Below, one piece after another: positions 37,366 through 49,035 of a stretch of 64,000 nucleotides of DNA (within the stretch, counting starts at the first letter, position 1; every line of letters starts with the position of its first letter). The DNA lies in the NCBI GenBank assembly GCA_040357565.1, contig JBDODJ010000028.1. One strand, 5' to 3'. Position numbers and translations under genes: made by a program. The stretch comes from Cercozoa sp. M6MM. Its lineage: Eukaryota > Endomyxa: Ascetosporea. The notes beneath the pieces were generated by a model, which saw only the letters and a program-made list of their open reading frames with translations, was not told the origin of the DNA and did no database searches.

Positions 37366-39504
37366 GTCTGTACCTCAAGGACAGTGGCCACTTCCTCTAG
37401 CTTCGGTTCCGAACGAACCCGTGGTTCGCTCTGTTTACTCGCATTCGGCATTGGCATGAAGAGTTTCACCGAACCCGCAGGCGGCTTCTTAGGTGTCGCC
37501 TGGGGCACAGAAGTCTCCTCCCTCACATTTCCATTCACATCTTGTTCCTTCTTCTTCTCGGGTTGCTGCTGCACTGGCGCCTCAGACTCCGTCTTGGCAG
37601 CCTGCACACACAACAGCGTACTGGAAGGGAGGACGGGTGAACATACGGATCCTCTACTGGTGTGGGACGGAACAGGTCTTCCTCATCACTGTCAAGCTGC
37701 GCAAACAGATCGAACGAGTTGTCCTTCTTGTCCTTGTCGTCACCAAACAGCGACGTGTTGAACTGTCCACACACATACTCAGTGTATCTACAAAAACTAC
37801 GCTGGGACAAGAGAAAGGTACAGCTACAGCAGCAGTCGCAGTCGCCGCAGTGTCAGCAACGGCAGGCGCCGCGCGCGCAGTCTCGTCGGATGCCGACGGA
37901 ATCGTAATTTCTGGCAGGTCGAAATCGAACAAGTCGGCGTCCATATCCTATGACAATGGCAAAAAGAATACTGATAAATCGTGTGGGGGGGGGGGGGTAG
38001 CAACCTCATCCTCGAGTGCGAAGAAGTCGTCGTCCTTCTTATCGGTCTCTTCGACCGCTTGCGACTGCGACGCGTGTTTCGACCGCTTACGACGTCTCTT
38101 TTTCTTCTTCTGACTCTTGCTCTTCTGGCTCTTGCTCTTGTTTGGAGTGTCGGCCTTGGCTACGGCATCAGTCGACAATGCGCTCGGGGGTGCCGTGCCC
38201 AGCTTACGACTCAACTCAGCCTGAGGGCAACACACAAACATACATATGCACAGTCACACAGTCATAAGCACAGACACACAAAGATCACACATACAGCAAA
38301 GGCGTCACGTTGTGGAGCAGCGCGAGCAGTCGAGGCTTCGTCCTCCTCGACCTCGTCGTCGAGATCAGTGGAGTCAAGGTCCGAGTCGTCAGCACTTGAC
38401 GCCGAGAACACGTCGAGATCCTCGTCGTTGATACTGTTGTCGGCGCTGTTGGCTTCCTCGCTAGTGGCGGTATCGGCCTTCTCCTGACCATCAATTGGAG
38501 CATCGGCGTCCGCAGTCTGCACAACGCCGTTTTCTTCGACCAGTAGTGGTTCAGCGGCATCATCGATGGCCGTGTCTTTGACATCGATGTCGCCGTCTTC
38601 GGGCGAGGCCTCTTCCTCCGACTCCTAGACAGAGTGTATACCCGGTACACAAACACACACAGACACACAGACACACAGACACAGACACACAGACACACAC
38701 CTCATCGTCCGAGCAGAGACCGAGATTCGCGTCGTTCAGGAACTGCTCGGAGCTGATGACGGCCGGCAGCGGACGACTGTTCCATCTGCGCATACGGTGC
38801 AGAGTCAAGTGCACACCAACAAGACAACACATGAGAGTACCGATCGCCTCCGAGGGACAATCCCTCAACCATGCAAGTGCCCTACGGCATTTGCACGATC
38901 ACAGTCAGGATACAGAGGTACTTGCAAGAACCGCATACCTCAACCGACGTATCAAACAACTCGAGCGCTTGCAGGCCGTAATCCACGGCAAGAGCAAAAC
39001 GCGTGAGCATGTCCTCGGCACTGTCGCCTTTAACAGCAATATCTTGGTTTCCGTCGCCGACATTGGCGTTGTCGATGGGCTCATCAGAGGAGGCGCTACC
39101 GTCGGCGCTCTGCTGCTGCGTCGGCGGCTCACCGGTCGCACTGACAGCGACGTCGTCTTCGAACACGCGGTGCTCCACGAACTGCTCGTCGCTCAGCAGC
39201 GCCACCTCGTTCTAGAGAGACCAAAAACAAAACAAACTCTCTTGTACCGATCAAAGACGAGAACAACACAATCACACACCATCACGCTGTGCACGCGCAC
39301 ACTCGTTGCAGCCGCCTCCCGTGCCGTACCCTCCACAAGGCGCTGCGTGGCTGCGGCACGCTGCAAGACAGAGTCGGCGAAGCTCTGCAGGCAGCGCAGC
39401 AGTCTCTCATCTGAAGCCAGGCTCCTGCGCGGCACAGGTCACATGCTCAGAGAGACAGGGACTGTTGTATACCACTCGTCCAGCTCGCTTCGCAGTTCCT
39501 CCAT
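34915..39504 (-). CDS. WASHC2: WASH complex subunit FAM21 (WASHC2)
   Basis: Endosomal WASH-complex scaffold that links retromer to actin regulation. The head from ATG 39504 is MEELRSELDEW spliced to SLASDERLLRCLQSFADSVL, then LLSDEQFVEHRVFEDD and FALAVDYGLQALELF, closely following the FAM21 head domain. The long tail repeats acidic LFa-type retromer-binding motifs: DLFGDDDDELFG, SLFGETVEDDDLFG, SLFDDDDDLFGD, MFADDDDLFA and a C-terminal ELFGDEDDPLFG, TAA at 34917-34915. Exon 36,190-36,130 carries LTHASLDRPIMKRRRRRP, matching the capping-protein interaction motif LxHxTxxRPK-x6-P with Ser for Thr. Two copies of a GxVxLFMPxP block (37,440-37,480 and 37,160-37,190) recall the human GAVSVFLG segment. 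Roughly 1,000 residues; introns short, many donors GTACC. Confidence 0.93.
36477..36560. repeat. 15-bp coding tandem repeat in FAM21
   Basis: Five to six imperfect copies of a 15-bp unit encode VASPR/VASPK/AASPK in the FAM21 tail on the minus strand. The copies differ mainly at third positions, so the protein repeat is being kept or is not very young. Confidence 0.85.
37321..37357. repeat. (CT)n micro-satellite
   Basis: CT array in a FAM21 intron. A comparable GA array lies at 44354-44383 in the eIF2D gene. Confidence 0.9.
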
Positions 39505-40290
39505 GGCGGCGGACGCCCAACGTGAACCGAGAGGTTGCACAAGTGCTAACACTCTGCAGGCACACACCACAGCACTGCTTACTGCCAGATTTTACAGCGC
39601 TGTACAATACAGTGTACACATTTGTACTGGACAGAGCCGAGTTGTTTTTGATCAATAATTTTTCCATCATTCGTTTTTCATCATCATTCGTGTTGTTTGT
39701 TCTGTGATGATATATCCACTATCGCCAACACTACATGATTGTAAATGATCAGAAGGTAACGACAGTCGTTGGTGTTTCTGATGACAAGAAATTATCAAAC
39801 CCAACAGATCGATATTCTATATCAACTTGTCCTGGTTCCAAGGTTGTTTTAGCAGCTTCTTGGATCGTGACACAGCCTGCCTTGGGCAACCTCCTGTTGA
39901 TGGGGCGGACTGCCAAGGAACTACGGCAGTTGTCTTCCAGAAACCCCCGCGCGGTAGACGGTCTCAATCAAACAGAAACATCGGGTCCTTTGCCACCGTA
40001 CCGTCTTGGGTGACACTGGGGCTCGATCACACTTGATTATCCAGTGATCAGCTCTCATTCAGTGGTAGTTTTTGTATGCAAAACGCACCCCAAACGCTCA
40101 GCTTATCTTATCCCAAGTCAGTGTGAGCGCCCAACGTACGCAGCGCCTCTAGGTTCTTCCGAGTGCGACCACAGGCAGAAGCAATCAAGAACCGACCACA
40201 GCAGATTTGATTGAGCCGATAAACATCTGAAAGCTCCCAACACCTGCATCCCGCAAGCGCTGTTCTTATTCCACACGCGTTGTCACTAAA
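39505..40290. promoter_or_regulatory. Divergent region, FAM21 / G-alpha
   Basis: 786 bp between outward start codons. Several ORFs cross it but none has splice partners. No clear TATA or initiator element. Confidence 0.35.
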
Positions 40291-41779
40291 ATGGGTTTAA
40301 CCCTTTCCCGTGAAGAGCGGTAAGCTTACTCTGTGTGCAAGAGGGTTTCTGTTCGGTGCACACGCGTTTTGGTGACTGTTTTGCCGCCGCTTTTGTACAT
40401 GTGCATATGTTGTTGTGTGCAGAGAGCGCCGTCGACGTGAAAAGGTGTCGTGTGCTCGTTTTTTTTTTGTGTCGCTGTGTTTTCTGACTGGCCAGTTTTT
40501 CCCTCATCGAATTCTCTCGCTGTTTAATGTTTTTGCGTGTTCTGTTTGTTGATTTTTGCTTTACACGCTGTCGCACAGCGAATCTCCAAGGCCATCGAAA
40601 GCCAGAACAAGGCCGACTTGAATGCCGAGCGCTCGTTCAAGAAGTTCCTGCTGCTGGGCGCTGGCGAGTCCGGCAAGTCGACACTGTTCAAGCAAATGGT
40701 GCAGCTCTACGGCAAGGGCTACTCGGAGAACGACCGCAAGCTTGTCAAAAAGACAGTCTACGCCAACGTGATCGCCGCGATGACGACGCTGATCGAGCAG
40801 TGCGCTCTGCGCGAGTCTGAGGACGAGAAGTACAAGATTACGTCAGACGCTCTCGAGTACTTCAAGGAGAATGTGCAACAAGACACGGTCATTGACGACG
40901 AGGTGGCGGGCAAGATCCGGGACCTGTGGTCTGACCCTGCCATCAAGGCCATCTGGGAGGAGCGCAGCAAGATTCAAGTCATTGACTCTGCCGCCTACCT
41001 CTTTGATCGCATCGAGCAGATCGGCTCCGAGGACTACGTGCCCGATTACCAGGACATGCTGCGCATCCGCGTACGAACAACGGGCATCATGGAGACAGAG
41101 TTCGACGTGGACGGACGCAAGTTCCGCATCTTCGATGTCGGTGGCCAGCGTAACGAGCGCAAGAAGGTGCTACTTTTGCTTTTGCCCGCTGTTGCTTGTT
41201 TTTTTTGCTCCTCACGTCGTGTGTATTTTTTGGTTTTTGTGGTGTGCAGTGGATCCACTGCTTCGAGAATGTCACGGCAGTCATCTTCGTGGCAGCCTTG
41301 AGCGAGTACGACCAGGTACTGTTCGAGGACGACACGACGAACCGCATGAAGGAAGCCCTGCAACTGTTCGACGACATCTGCAATTCGCACTGGTTCCTCA
41401 AGACGTCGATCATTTTGTTCCTCAACAAGAACGACCTCTTCGTCGACAAGATCCAGAAGGTGCCCATTACAGTCTGTCCGGTGCTCAAGGACTTCCCGGG
41501 CGACGACCCGAACGACTATGACCAGGCGGTGAACCACATCCGCTCAGCGTTTGAGGCCAAGAATCAGTCGGAGACCAAGAAGGTGTACGCCCACATCACG
41601 ACGGTACTGCTCATTAGACCGTGTGTGTGCATGTGTGTGTGTGTGTTGGCTGGTTGGTCCTAACATCGCGCGTGTGTGTGGGTGTGTAGGCCACTGACGA
41701 ATCCAACATCGACCACGTATTCCGATCGGTGCGTGACATCGTGATCACGCAGTCTTTGGTGGCCGGTGGTCTCTACTAA
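40291..41779 (+). CDS. Heterotrimeric G-protein alpha subunit (Gi/o-like)
   Basis: GTPase that couples membrane receptors to effectors. Exon 1 starts at 40291 with MGLTLSREER; Gly2 and Ser6 fit the N-myristoylation consensus, but there is no Cys3 for palmitoylation. All G boxes are intact: P-loop GAGESGKSTLFKQM, switch I RVRTTGIMETEF with the catalytic Arg, switch II FDVGGQRNERKKWIHCFE with the catalytic Gln, NKND, and TTATDESNI for the TCAT box. The helical domain between P-loop and switch I is of normal length. It ends VITQSLVAGGLY, TAA at 41777-41779. The residue four from the end is Gly rather than Cys, so pertussis-type ADP-ribosylation should not occur. Four introns; donor 41604 is GTACTG. 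About 355 residues, normal. Confidence 0.97.
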
Positions 41780-42429
41780 GGCTGCTTACTGAGGCCGCCT
41801 TCTCCCGTCGTCCTCGTCCCATTCACACGTCGCAACATCCCCTACGGAAGCATGGCGTGCTTCACCGCGACGACAGGCGATGCATGTTGTTCCTCTTGTC
41901 GCACGGGCCCTGCGTATGCACGCTACCTCATGTTCCTACCGATCGCGTCTCGGCCCCGTTCTCTAGCGCAAGCGATCGATGCAGACTGCAATAAGTATTA
42001 ATATTATTATCAAGGTGACGATATGAATTGAATTTTGCTCAAGTTGGCGGAAGTCAAAGTTAAGCCGATGATATCTATCGTACTGTACCGGTAGGGGGCG
42101 ATTGTGCCGCATGGAGAGAAAGACGCCTGCAGGCCGTGAGATTAAGCCATCTCTCCGAAGAATGACTCCCGCGCTCCGCTTCGGCCTGCAGATCTGACGC
42201 CGCTTTCTTGACACCGACCTAGACTCTTGTGTCGAAATTGACTGAACTAACTAATCGTACTATGGCAAGGCAGATTGTTCCGTCACTGGCGGAGTCCGGC
42301 CCTCGCATCTTTATACCTTCTGACCGACACCAGCTCGACTCGGCCGGGCTTTGTGTACGTTCCTGTTCAGTGACACAGTCGGCCGTTTGGTTTGAATTCA
42401 GTGGGTTGAGTTGACACAGCGCAGTCAGG
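41780..42429. other. Tail-to-tail intergenic region
   Basis: 650 bp between the G-alpha and eIF2D stops. Nothing recognisable. An inverted CTGCAGGCCG-like word occurs at 42126-42135 and 42183-42192. Confidence 0.4.
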
Positions 42430-44216
42430 TCAGCAACCCTTAGGCACGTCCGTGGCAATGAGGCGCTGCGGGATGCCGTAGTTTTCGGACAAGAGGCCGA
42501 TCAGCTCATCAACACGCTGACCCTGCAAAGACACGGCGGTCGTGTTACGCTTCTTGACCTGCGTCGGCTGCGTCGTTACCGAGCAGGCGCACTTGTGACT
42601 ACACACACACACACACACACCCCATGCAGTCGTCGGGTCAAGTGATAGTCTAGTGATAGATACCGAACAAGCTCAGCGAACTCGTCGGGCACTATGTTAA
42701 AATTCTCCAGCAGCGTCACTGTACACACCTCAAAATCTTTACCGCAGAAGAGAACCACCATGTCATAAAACATAAACAAACCAGCGGTGACAAACTTGCG
42801 CCGACCGCGGTTCTTGATCACCGTGATTTGCACAGAAGGCGGCGCAGCACACTGAACAGCACAAACAAATACAAACAAAAAGACTGCAGTGGAAGCAGCT
42901 ACACACCTTGTATTCAGGCTCAAACAGTGGATCGTTTTCGTTCACCTAAACAGATAGGTTATACACAGACACAGACACAGAAAGACACAGACACAGACAC
43001 GCTGACAATTCGCAGTTCAAACGCACCAAAGCATTGAACCGCTGCAGACGCGCACAGAAACGGTCGGCGAGCTCCTTGCGCGTGATCTGAGGCGGCGCAT
43101 TCGTCGCCTGCTCCGATGCGCGCGCGGCAGACTGAGGCTTGCCCTGTAAAAAGTGAAGTGAGACGCCCGCCTTCCAAGGAAGAATGACATCAGAACACTA
43201 ACCTTGTCGCTCAAGAAGAGCGCTTGCCGCAATGTCTCGTCGAGGAGAACGTTGGGTCCATTCAGCAGGTCGTTGTGCTCCCTCAAGTACTGCCCAAAGC
43301 CAGAGTGAAGATGAACAGCAGCCCTTCCCCCAGACACTGTGCAACTGAAGTAACCTTCATTAGTCCTTCGCGGCACTCGGGCAGTGTTAGCAAACCTCGC
43401 ATTTCTGTGGCTTTGAAAAACGGGGCAAGCTTGTTAGACGGGCGGAATAGCGTTTTGACCTGGAGCACATATATACAATATTGTGCAAAACAAGGAGAAG
43501 GAATTTTACCGTCCACTTTGGTCGACCAGCTTGCTTGGCAGCCTATCACAGTGCAAGCACAACTTTCATGCTTTGAATGATAGCAAGCGGAACCAACTCA
43601 AGCTACCTCGGCCTTGGCACGCGCCTTCCTCTCAAGTTTCTCGTAGTGTCGCTGCCACGCCTCGACTTGCGTTCGATCAAATAGTGGCCAACCCGGCCGT
43701 CCGATGAGCGTGTCGTCAAAGTCACGGAGCGACAACTCGTCAGCGTCGTAGAGTCTGCCAGTGTATCAATACGACCCATCGGTACATACATAGGCATCCT
43801 CGCGCTAACAGAAGGTACCGCAATAGACCGCGCTTCTCCATCTTGCGGAGGAAACGCGCGAACTTGCCGTGCGACGTCTGCTTCATCTGCACACAAGCAT
43901 ATGCACATGAACACAGAGACACAGAGACACAAAGACAGAGACACAGAGACACAGCATACACACACACACACACAGAGACACACAGATACAATGTACGTTG
44001 AAGGTCTCAGCCATCTCAGGCGGCATGGCCTTAGTCACAAACGAGTTCAGGAAGATCGAAGCTATACCGCACAGCGGTAGAGTACGCACACCCACCCACC
44101 ACAGTAACAAGCAACATGGTACCTTTAATGGGTAAGTCACTTCGTCGAACCAAGTACTTGAGCGCAGTGTTACTGAGAGCAAGAACAACACACACACACA
44201 CACACACAACACGCAC

Positions 44217-44251
<35 letters not shown>

Positions 44252-44347
44252 CATACACATACACACAGACACAGACACAGACACAGACACAGACACAGAC
44301 GCAGACGCAGACACACACACAAACAGGAATTGTGACAGTGGCTAAAC

Positions 44348-44388
<41 letters not shown>

Positions 44389-45353
44389 CACGTGGCACAC
44401 AGCAGCAGTTCATCGGATTCCTTGCGCTGCTCGTCGGTGAAGTTGCCGCCGCTGCCGCCGCTGCTGACCTCGGAGACGTCGTCCACTGCGGTGCCGCCCT
44501 GAACAAAGACGAGGTGCGCCATCTCGGCTGCCTCCTGCAAGGACTGCGCGTTCCAGTCGATTGAACTCACGCGCACTTGTTTCTTCTGACTCCAGAAACT
44601 TACACGTCGACACAGGTGAAATAATAAGATAGTTTTGTTACCTGCAGAACGCGAAGCCACTTGAGTTTCTTCTGCGCGTGCTGCAGTAATTTCTGCAGCT
44701 TGCCGAACGAGCTGCGTTTCACGTCAAGCGACGAATCCAAGCGACGCATCTCGTTGTACACCTCGCTGTGTCCACACGGCCAGTTGAATGCACACAGCAC
44801 ATATAATATATACAATACACACAAAACATAGAGAAGACTACGTGGCCTCGACGGGGTCTTTGTCCAGGTTCTTCAGCGCTAGCGCCAGGGCAATCACGAG
44901 GCGCTCGTCGCCTTCGACGACAGGAATCTCGAGCTCGTTTTCCTCTGCTTCCTCCTGTGCTTCGCCCTGCTCCTGCTCGTCCTGGTCACTGTGCTCGACA
45001 TCATCGTCGGCAGCAGCAGCAGCTGAGGCACGCGCCAGTTGCGCCTCGATCGGCAGCACGTAGCCCTTCTTGGCGAAACCTGCGTTAGGAGGCGACGTGA
45101 ACTTTGCGAGCTCTACGCGACAACAGCAACGATAAGAACAACTGTCTGTTGCGAAAGAAAGTAGCAAGACTACTGCAGAGAGCGTCGCCGTATCGGTGTA
45201 GCACGTGGACGGCCACGCCTTCCACTGCACATGTCCAGCAACAACCTCTCCTTACCCCCTTCCCTGAGAAACACTAAAGCTACCGTTGAATACACCGTCA
45301 CTGGAAACTCCATCGCTTACGTCCAATCCTTCTAAGCATATCCAAACATCTCT

Positions 45354-45403
<50 letters not shown>

Positions 45404-45413
45404 NNNNNNNNNN

Positions 45414-45465
<52 letters not shown>

Positions 45466-46391
45466 TAAATACATAGAGAGAGGAACCTCTGATGTCGCGC
45501 AAATGCGTGGCACCGTCGCCTGCGACCTGTAACGCAAGAAGCACGTACCAAAGAAGACAATCGTGAAGCCTTATGTTGAAGAGTACGCCAACAGCAAATG
45601 GAATCGGCTGGCCGTCGACCCTCACGACAACCACCTGAAGATAAACCCACAGCACACAACACATGCACAGCATAGCAACCAGATATGTACAAGCACAACA
45701 ACGTGATATTTTCATGGAGCAACAAGCTCGCACCTGGCCCTGTCGAATGCGTGACCACTGCGACAGCGGCTCTGGGAAGGTGCCCGGCATGAAGAGGTGC
45801 GACCCGCGCAACAGCGGTTTCGACACCGACGCGTGGATCAGCACGTGCGGCAGCGCGTCGAACAGCGCCGAATGCGACGCCAGCAGCGGTACCGTCGGCA
45901 ACAGATCGCCCTATCCACCACACAATCACACAAACGCACATACAAATACTGCATGTGCCATTAATGAACACATACCTGAGCACCGCCAGGACAAAAGAAG
46001 ACCGGCAGATCGTCGACGACAAAGACACCGGCGCCGTTGCTCAGTGTGCCACTTGCAACACGGCCACCCTTGGACGGAAACAGCGACTACACGTTGGATC
46101 ACAAAAAACAATACAACACAGCACATAGCAACACACAGACAGAAGTATACAGCAACGAATTCATCGTCGGCGAGCGCTCCATCGGTATCTGCGAACTGCA
46201 GCAGCACGCGCTCGCGCAACTTGCGCACCTGTGACGCTTTCATCGTTGACAGCTTGCGCAAATTCACATCCTAAACACACAGTTTCAACGTGTCTCGTGT
46301 GTCAACTTTATTCTTCCAAAACTAAATCCACCTTGCGCAGACGATTTTCTGTGTAGGGATCAGCAGCAGCATCGCGTTTCTTGTTCCCCAT
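42430..46391 (-). CDS. EIF2D: Translation initiation factor eIF2D (ligatin)
   Basis: Non-canonical initiator-tRNA delivery and post-termination recycling factor. ATG 46391 gives MGNKKRDAAADPYTENRLRK. The MCT-1/PUA N-terminal part follows: MKASQVRKLRERVLLQFADT, VASGTLSNGAGVFVVDDLP, SKPLLRGSHLFMPGTFPEP, VVVVRVDGQPIPFAVGVLF. The middle carries an acidic linker (EEAEENELEIPVVEGDERLV), LQKLLQHAQKKLKWLRVLQ, a SWIB-like region and a KNVLLDETLRQALFLSDK-type segment. The C-terminal SUI1 domain reads VQITVIKNRGRRKFVTAG, VCTVTLLENFNIVPDEFAEL and GQRVDELIGLLSENYGIPQR, ending ATDVPKGC with a TGA at 42432-42430. Many introns hold CA arrays (45357-45461 with a 10-N gap). All three eIF2D modules are present. 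Confidence 0.9.
45357..45461. repeat. (CA)n array with 10-bp gap
   Basis: CA repeat broken by Ns at 45404-45413, in an eIF2D intron. Further CA-rich introns of the same gene lie at 42601-42620, 43914-43982 and 44190-44325. On its sense strand they read TG. Confidence 0.95.
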
Positions 46392-46860
46392 GGTGCACAG
46401 CCAACTTGTTTGCACTGTGCCCCGGTGCGAATGCAATAATAATTTGATTTCAGAAAAAAATAATCTTCCAAAGTACAACCTTGGAAAATCAAATTAAAAT
46501 TGCATTCGCATATATCCCAGATAAAGGCATACGCAGAACCGTGTTACTACTTTAGAAAAGTACCTACCAGAAGATAAAGTCGTTTGGTAGACCACAGGCG
46601 CAGAAAACAGGGTATTTTTGCGTTCTTTAATTTTTGCCCAATTTCACTCATGTTGCGGTTTCGTTCTGCACAGGCAGGGCCAACGTCGTGTGGTTTGAGT
46701 TCGAACACTCAGACGGACACAGTATCAACACGCACACAAGCCTGTGCAGACGATCGGATCGCAGAGCAGAGTGTGGCACGTCGACACAAAGCGCAAAAAA
46801 GTCACTCGCCTTGTCGATCATTTTTTGAGGGCGAGGCGAGGTTCGAATCCACAACCGCAA
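46392..46860. promoter_or_regulatory. Divergent region, eIF2D / ankyrin-zinc-finger gene
   Basis: 469 bp between outward start codons. AT-rich inverted words occur near 46430-46500 (CCAAGG and TTGGAAAAT on opposite strands). A GGTTCGAATCC word at 46841 resembles a tRNA T-loop but has no stems. Confidence 0.35.
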
Positions 46861-48984
46861 ATGGGCCAGGGCCAGTCGATGTCGGCGTCCAAGGCATCGC
46901 TTCGCCTGCAGCTGTACGCGCTGCACCAATACGCCGCGGATGGCACGCTGATCGAGCACCGCAACGAGCTCAAGCGCTTCCTCGCTGCGGGTGGCAATGT
47001 GAATGGCCGCCTCAAGGTACTTATCTCTGTCGTGCTTGCACAGACACTTGTAAATGATGTCTGTATCTATGTAGGCATCTGTTGACCCGACTCGTTCAAC
47101 ATTGTGGGAGAAGTTCATGATAAGTGCATCCAAGGGCCGCGACAGTCACTCACCTTCGACTGCCGACGACAGAGAGGGTACTGTCATCTCATTGTTTTGG
47201 AAACATCGATATACCACCACTATAGAAGAGTCCAGCAAAATCGAGTTGCTTCGCTGTCTGTTGGAGGTACATGCATGTGCACTGAGCCGGGGGGGGGGGA
47301 TGTCCATGTGGCTCGTGTAGGCGGGTGCGCATCCACTGAAGGCACCACGAGATGATTTCCGCGGTGGCTTGCTCTCGACTCTGATGGGCGGACGGTACAG
47401 TGCCCCCTCTGACTTCTCCTATCGCAGTACCAATGTATGTCACATTTGTCTCTCTGGCTCAGTACACTCGCTCTGCGTCTCATCGCCGACTACGTCGACG
47501 AGCACAAACTGGTAGGCCCGTGTGTTCATTCGTGTCTCTACTTTCGCACGCGCTACCCTCGTCTCTTTGCTCAGAAAGCTGCTCTGAACCGCTACCGCGA
47601 CAACAAGCTCGGCAACTCGCTGCTGCACTTTGCTGCTGCCCGGTACTGCATTCCTCTTCACTGAGTATGCACCCTGTATGGTTGAGTCTGTTGGTTGGTT
47701 GGTTTCTGTGCAGTAACCTAGCCGACGTCGTACGTCTGCTTCTCTTCGAATACGGCGCCGATCCGAACGCGCGAAACAACTACGGCTGGACGCCGCGCAT
47801 GTGCGCGCTGAACGACTCGCCGGCGCTCAACGAGGCCTTTGACCTGGCCACTGGGGACCACGTCGGCTACGTGTGCCAGATCCAGCTGCCGGCGACAGAG
47901 CCGGTGCACAGGCGGAGCGTCAGCGGACGAGACGTGTTGGTGAGCACTCGCTCGCACCAGGACCATCCCTTCCACATCGAGGGCGGCGTGCATATCTTTC
48001 CGCACGGCTACTCTATCAGCATCGACGTACCCTTGTTTGATAGCACTCCCCCCCCCCCCACCAGCTCCTGTGGCTTGTGTGTGTTAAAAATGTTTGTACG
48101 CACAGAAATCGGCGGTGAAGCGGATCATGGAGACTATTTGCGACCGGGAGCGCTACCTGAAGTATTATGAGCGCTGCGAGACACCAGCCATGTTCGCTGA
48201 GTTCGTGTACAAGCAACTGACCGACTTGCCTCGCGACGATCCGCTGTTTTCCGCCAAGGTACTCATGTCAATCCTGTGCCTGGGGGCATGTATACGTGTA
48301 TGTGGATGTATTTGTGTTAAACAGAAGAAAAAGAAGCGACAGCAGCAGAGGGAGAAGGACAGTAGGATATCTTTGCCTACCTATCTGCCTCTGTATTCCG
48401 CATGTAGCTCCTGCAGCCGAGTGCGCGTGCGACAAAGACTCGATGAACCAACGCTGCAAGCAAATTGAGGCCGTCTTTGATGACATTCTCAACTTCTACT
48501 TGGGTACCACCCGCTGTCTTGTCCCACCCGCTGTCTTGTCCCACCCGCTGTCCCCCCGTCCACCTGTTGGCTATCGTATGACTCGACTGTGCCTTCCGAT
48601 AGAGCGCAAGCAGCTGCGCATGTCAAATCTGTACGGCGACAAGTCACTCGAAGGCGACGACTCGGAACCCTCGGTACAAACTTAGCTATGGCACTGACAC
48701 AACTGAGTGACTGCATTGTGTGACTACACTGTATGACTGCACTGTGTGACTGATACAGACACCTCGCGTCGAAGAAGCCGACGAAGAGGATGACGAGGAG
48801 GACGACTCCGAGGCAATGAGTGTCGTGAGCGACATCTCGGCTCTAATGCGACGGTATCTCTCTGCATCCCCTCCTGTGAGTTTCTTACCCTGCCTGCCTG
48901 ACACTGCAGGAAAACGAATGAACTGGGTGAGGTTGAAGACGCGCGTCAGTACTGGCTCGACGTAGAGGGTGCCTTTGTCTATAT

Positions 48985-49035
<51 letters not shown>

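Noticed and set aside
39735..40013. 92-residue ORF in the FAM21/G-alpha gap
   Set aside because: No splice partners, no family resemblance and overlapping open frames of equal quality. It lies in a region that must hold two promoters.
46836..46860. GGTTCGAATCC word resembling a tRNA T-loop
   Set aside because: The flanking bases do not form a T-stem, and there is no anticodon arm or acceptor stem nearby. It is the 5' flank of the ATG at 46861.
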